Source: Utricularia gibba
Taxonomy: Eukaryota; Streptophyta; Magnoliopsida; Lamiales; Lentibulariaceae
Assembly (NCBI GenBank): GCA_002189035.1
Contig: CM007989.1
Span: forward strand, 3,534,001-3,598,000
DNA: 64,000 nucleotides
Direction: 5' to 3'
Part shown: positions 61,436 to 64,000 of the stretch, piece by piece
Layout of the letters: the number at the start of each line of letters is the position of its first letter
Position numbering within the stretch: the stretch's first letter is position 1
Position numbers and translations under genes: made by a program
Notes under the pieces: model-generated
Told to the model about the DNA's origin: nothing
The model's input: the letters and a program-made list of their open reading frames with translations, nothing else
Database searches by the model: none

Positions 61436-61928
61436 CGTGTAATTGTGCTGTGTCCTGGGAGAAACACGAGTGCGGCGGCCTCCCCCAGTGGGTTGGTTGC
61501 CTGGAGTAACAGTCACTTAATAATCATTGTTGAATGGAAATGATTCGTTGGGTAAGCCCTCTCATTCCTAACATTAACATGTGGTTAACTTATGGTGTAT
61601 GCTTACACAGTAACTCGGCAACATCATCATAATCATCAACTGCATACCTGACTGACAAAGGAGTAGGGAAGCGCATGTACACGAGGGCTAGGGACTTGCG
61701 CCGAGGAGCCCAGAGCTTCATTGTGGAATGATACAACAGAAGCCCACACGGATGATTTTATGGGGTGACGTAGAAAGGGCATGCTCTGTATGCAACTCCT
61801 TCCTGTAAATACTGAGTCCTCAATTGTTATCATCATTTGTCTTCTCATCCATTGTCCAAGGTTTGCGCTTGTGTAGAGTGGCGGCCACTATCTTCCAGCA
61901 GATGTAAGAGGTGGTCAGTAGTAGAATG

Positions 61929-63968
61929 CTAATTGCCTGTATAACCAAAACCGAACAAAGTTTGATATCAGATGGGAACAGCAAACAAAAGTGGGTAGTC
62001 TTTTCAATTGAATACTGAGCTACAGTTCAACACCGAAAAAAAAAAAAAAAAATGGAAGTGGAGGACCTTACCGCATTCACCTTCACATAAGTCTGTCAGC
62101 CTTGCGATGGCTTTGGTGAGACCTTGTTCATGCTCCTGTGTATCAAAGTTTTACAGTTATTTTACTTTCCAAAACAGCGTTCAGTATAAGTTTAAGATGA
62201 TGTTCTGACCTTCAGCACCAACTTAGCCTTCTCCATCTCCGCAGGATCCGGATGGTTAGCGCTAAATACCATCTCAATCTGCCACCACCAAAGAATAACA
62301 GATACAGAAGACACATAGAATGCGCATACATGAAAACTAGCATCGTACCTCCTTTATCAGAGTTTCCGTGTGAAGCAGTCGGATGTCGTCAAGACCACTC
62401 TTCCCCGTGCCATTTTGGGATGGTGGGAAATCCTTTCTTGATTGACACTTAGCCATTCCTATCCCCTTTCCAACACCCAAGCAACGATCTCGCCCAAGCT
62501 GTCTATTTGTGCCAAGCTCCGTGCCACCATAACCCTTGAGATGAGAAATTTCAGGGTCTTCACCTTCCCATTGCAAGTCATTGGGAGAAATCTGCAAGGC
62601 ATTAACATAGAAGAAAGGATTTGAAAAGGAATACCTAAAAAAAGTGCATGCTATTTAAAAAATGACTAATAAAATTTAATAGAACAGAGCATGCATTTTT
62701 TTTTTTTTTTTTATGGATACCGTGCATATGCATTGGTGATATTAACTTTCCACTCTCCATTAGAAAGATCATAATGAAAATAATTACCTCAGAAAGATTG
62801 ACCCATTCCCAAGTTTCATTAGCAGTACCGACATCATAGACAAGGAAGTGTCTACCCTGGAAAAGCATCAACATGATTTAGGTGCCAAGTTAATAAACAG
62901 AAGTTTCATAGTCGTGGAAGATAATGTTTACCTCAACAGGATTGTAATCTGTAATCATAGCTTCATAAAAATTATTATCATCAGGCCACCTCGTCCTCAC
63001 TTTCCGACCAATCAATGGGTCAATTGGAGCTCCTTCTACGGGTTCCTTGCCAAAGCCTCTAGAAGGAATACCCTGACCTAACTTACCCCTTCCAGGTGGG
63101 CCACCAGGGTACTGCATCTTTACAGATGACGGCCCTAGAGGCATCTTCACAACAATTAAGCAAAGAAGCAGAAGTCATTTAGCAGGTGAATGGGAGCATC
63201 ATAACTAATAGCAAAACATCACTCACTGATTTCTGCCTCTTCATTTTTGCACCCAAGGGTCTACGCTTCCCCGCTGATAAGGTTGGTTGATTTGGTGTAG
63301 CCGTCGTCTGTGGGTGGAAAGAAGGAGATGGGGGACCAAAGGATTGAGAAGGCAAAGATGAAGCTGCTTTCTGTTTCTTACGAGAAGCTGGGATGGAAGG
63401 GCTAGGCAATGGCTCGTGGACATTTTGACTCACACCATGCAATCCTTGTTGAAGTCCAGCAGATTGTCTCCACTCCCTGAACAGTGTAGCCAAGGGTAAA
63501 CATAAAATATTGGTCTTAGAAAATTTTAGGAACCCACGGAATAGAAAATGCATTCTTCTTCTTCTCAAAACCTTATACGTCGAATTGTTTCATCAGCATT
63601 CACCCTGGCAAGAAGTTCTCTGTGTTCTTCATTCGATAATCTCAACTCTCTTCTAAGCTCAGTTATCAAATCTTCCTTCTCCTGGAGATGATATGCGCCG
63701 TTATCGATGACCATAATCACACAAACTACGCACTCTCTCAACGGACAAAGAAGTACCCATGAAATTGCATCTGCTTGAGCTTTAAATGCTCTTAAAACAG
63801 AACTATACGCTTCTTGCTCAAGTTGATGAATTCTGGATTCCATACTGGTCTCCTCGAGCATCCTTGGTTGCATCACTGATCCCACGGCTGCAGACCTTCC
63901 ATTCCTGGAGATTCGGCCGCCTCTTGGCATTCTATTCTGAAGTGGTGGGGGCAAATCATCATCAGTTC
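61929..63968 (-). CDS. EMSY-LIKE (EML) chromatin reader, ENT plus AGENET domains (5' end outside window)
   Basis: Visible exons: 63757-63968, 63572-63681, 63227-63476, ~62932-63146, ~62790-62858, ~62349-62591, ~62210-62278, 62072-62135 and a last piece to the TAG 61929-61931. GTDDDLPP opens the first visible exon after acceptor TTTCAG; the ATG inside that intron is not the start, so the true first exon lies beyond 64000. The ENT domain is [20 protein letters not shown] with [20 protein letters not shown] and [18 protein letters not shown] basic Pro/Ser linker follows. The AGENET (Royal-family) domain is [59 protein letters not shown]-terminal coiled coil contains [23 protein letters not shown] proteins bind methylated histone H3 and act in immunity and seed development. 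No lesion seen. Confidence 0.93.
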
Positions 63969-64000
63969 CTGAAACAACATCCAATAGAAACCAAAGGAAC

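Larger units (their letters stand above)
60381..61928. other. Intergenic; microsatellites
   Basis: 60420-60600 is the pyrimidine-rich 3' flank of the HD-Zip gene. A (GT)n run lies at 60868-60886 and a (GACACG)5 run at 61406-61435. 61640-61928 is the 3' UTR side of the EMSY-LIKE gene. No gene recognised. Confidence 0.5.

Noticed and set aside
63969-63984. ATG giving MDVVS at the start of the EMSY-LIKE frame
   Set aside because: TTGTTTCAG just before GAACTGATG is a splice acceptor, and family members have other residues before GTDDD, so the ATG is intronic.

Overview
The window is nuclear DNA from a flowering plant, a eudicot and possibly an asterid. The genes are split by short GT-AG introns, the intergenic DNA is AT-rich with simple repeats and MITE/LINE debris, and the protein families are plant-specific (NPH3, HD-Zip II, SOSEKI, AHL, EMSY-LIKE, nuclear-encoded organelle proteins). 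No prokaryotic, plasmid or CRISPR feature was seen.

Layout, left to right. 0-2.4 kb (-): 3' part of a coiled-coil gene. 3.7-4.4 kb: LINE 3'-end remnant. 5.6-6.3 kb (+): AT-hook (AHL) gene, tail to tail with a U-box/ARM E3 ligase (6.8-8.0 kb, -). 9.8-11.9 kb (-): STK16/PK3-type kinase. 13.1-14.3 and 18.9-20.2 kb (-): two DAD1-like plastid lipases separated by 4.5 kb of non-coding DNA. 20.2-23.4 kb: repeats. 23.4-31.8 kb (-): EDD1, the fused alpha/beta organellar glycyl-tRNA synthetase. 32.7-34.5 kb (+): NPH3-family gene. 34.8-35.7 kb (+): EF-hand membrane protein. 36.0-36.8 kb (-): XYPPX/His-rich protein. 37.5-38.2 kb (-): organellar SWIB protein, head to head with the plastid sigma factor SIG2 (38.6-41.3 kb, +). 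41.7-42.6 kb (-): plastid-type ribosomal protein L3. 43.0-47.2 kb (-): a UGPase-like gene whose exons continue in phase from a nuclear mitochondrial rps2 exon. 48.1-49.6 kb (+): SOSEKI polarity protein. 50.8-51.1 kb: MITE. 52.4 and 53.7 kb (+): small membrane protein and EF-hand protein. 54.5-57.7 kb (+): citrate synthase pseudogene. 59.3-60.4 kb (+): HD-Zip II factor. 61.9 kb to the right edge (-): EMSY-LIKE chromatin reader, 5' end outside the window.

Two themes stand out. First, five genes for organelle gene expression lie within 24 kb: EDD1, SWIB, SIG2, RPL3 and rps2. Second, eight otherwise well-conserved genes each contain one apparent missing base (two more are weaker cases), often in a G/C homopolymer. 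This looks more like consensus-deletion error in a long-read assembly than eight independent gene deaths, although each needs checking. The most interesting biological candidates are the rps2/UGPase-like in-phase junction with loss of the UGPase nucleotide-binding loop, a 31-bp exon copy sitting on the SWIB intron donor, and the intron present in only one of the two DAD1-like lipases.
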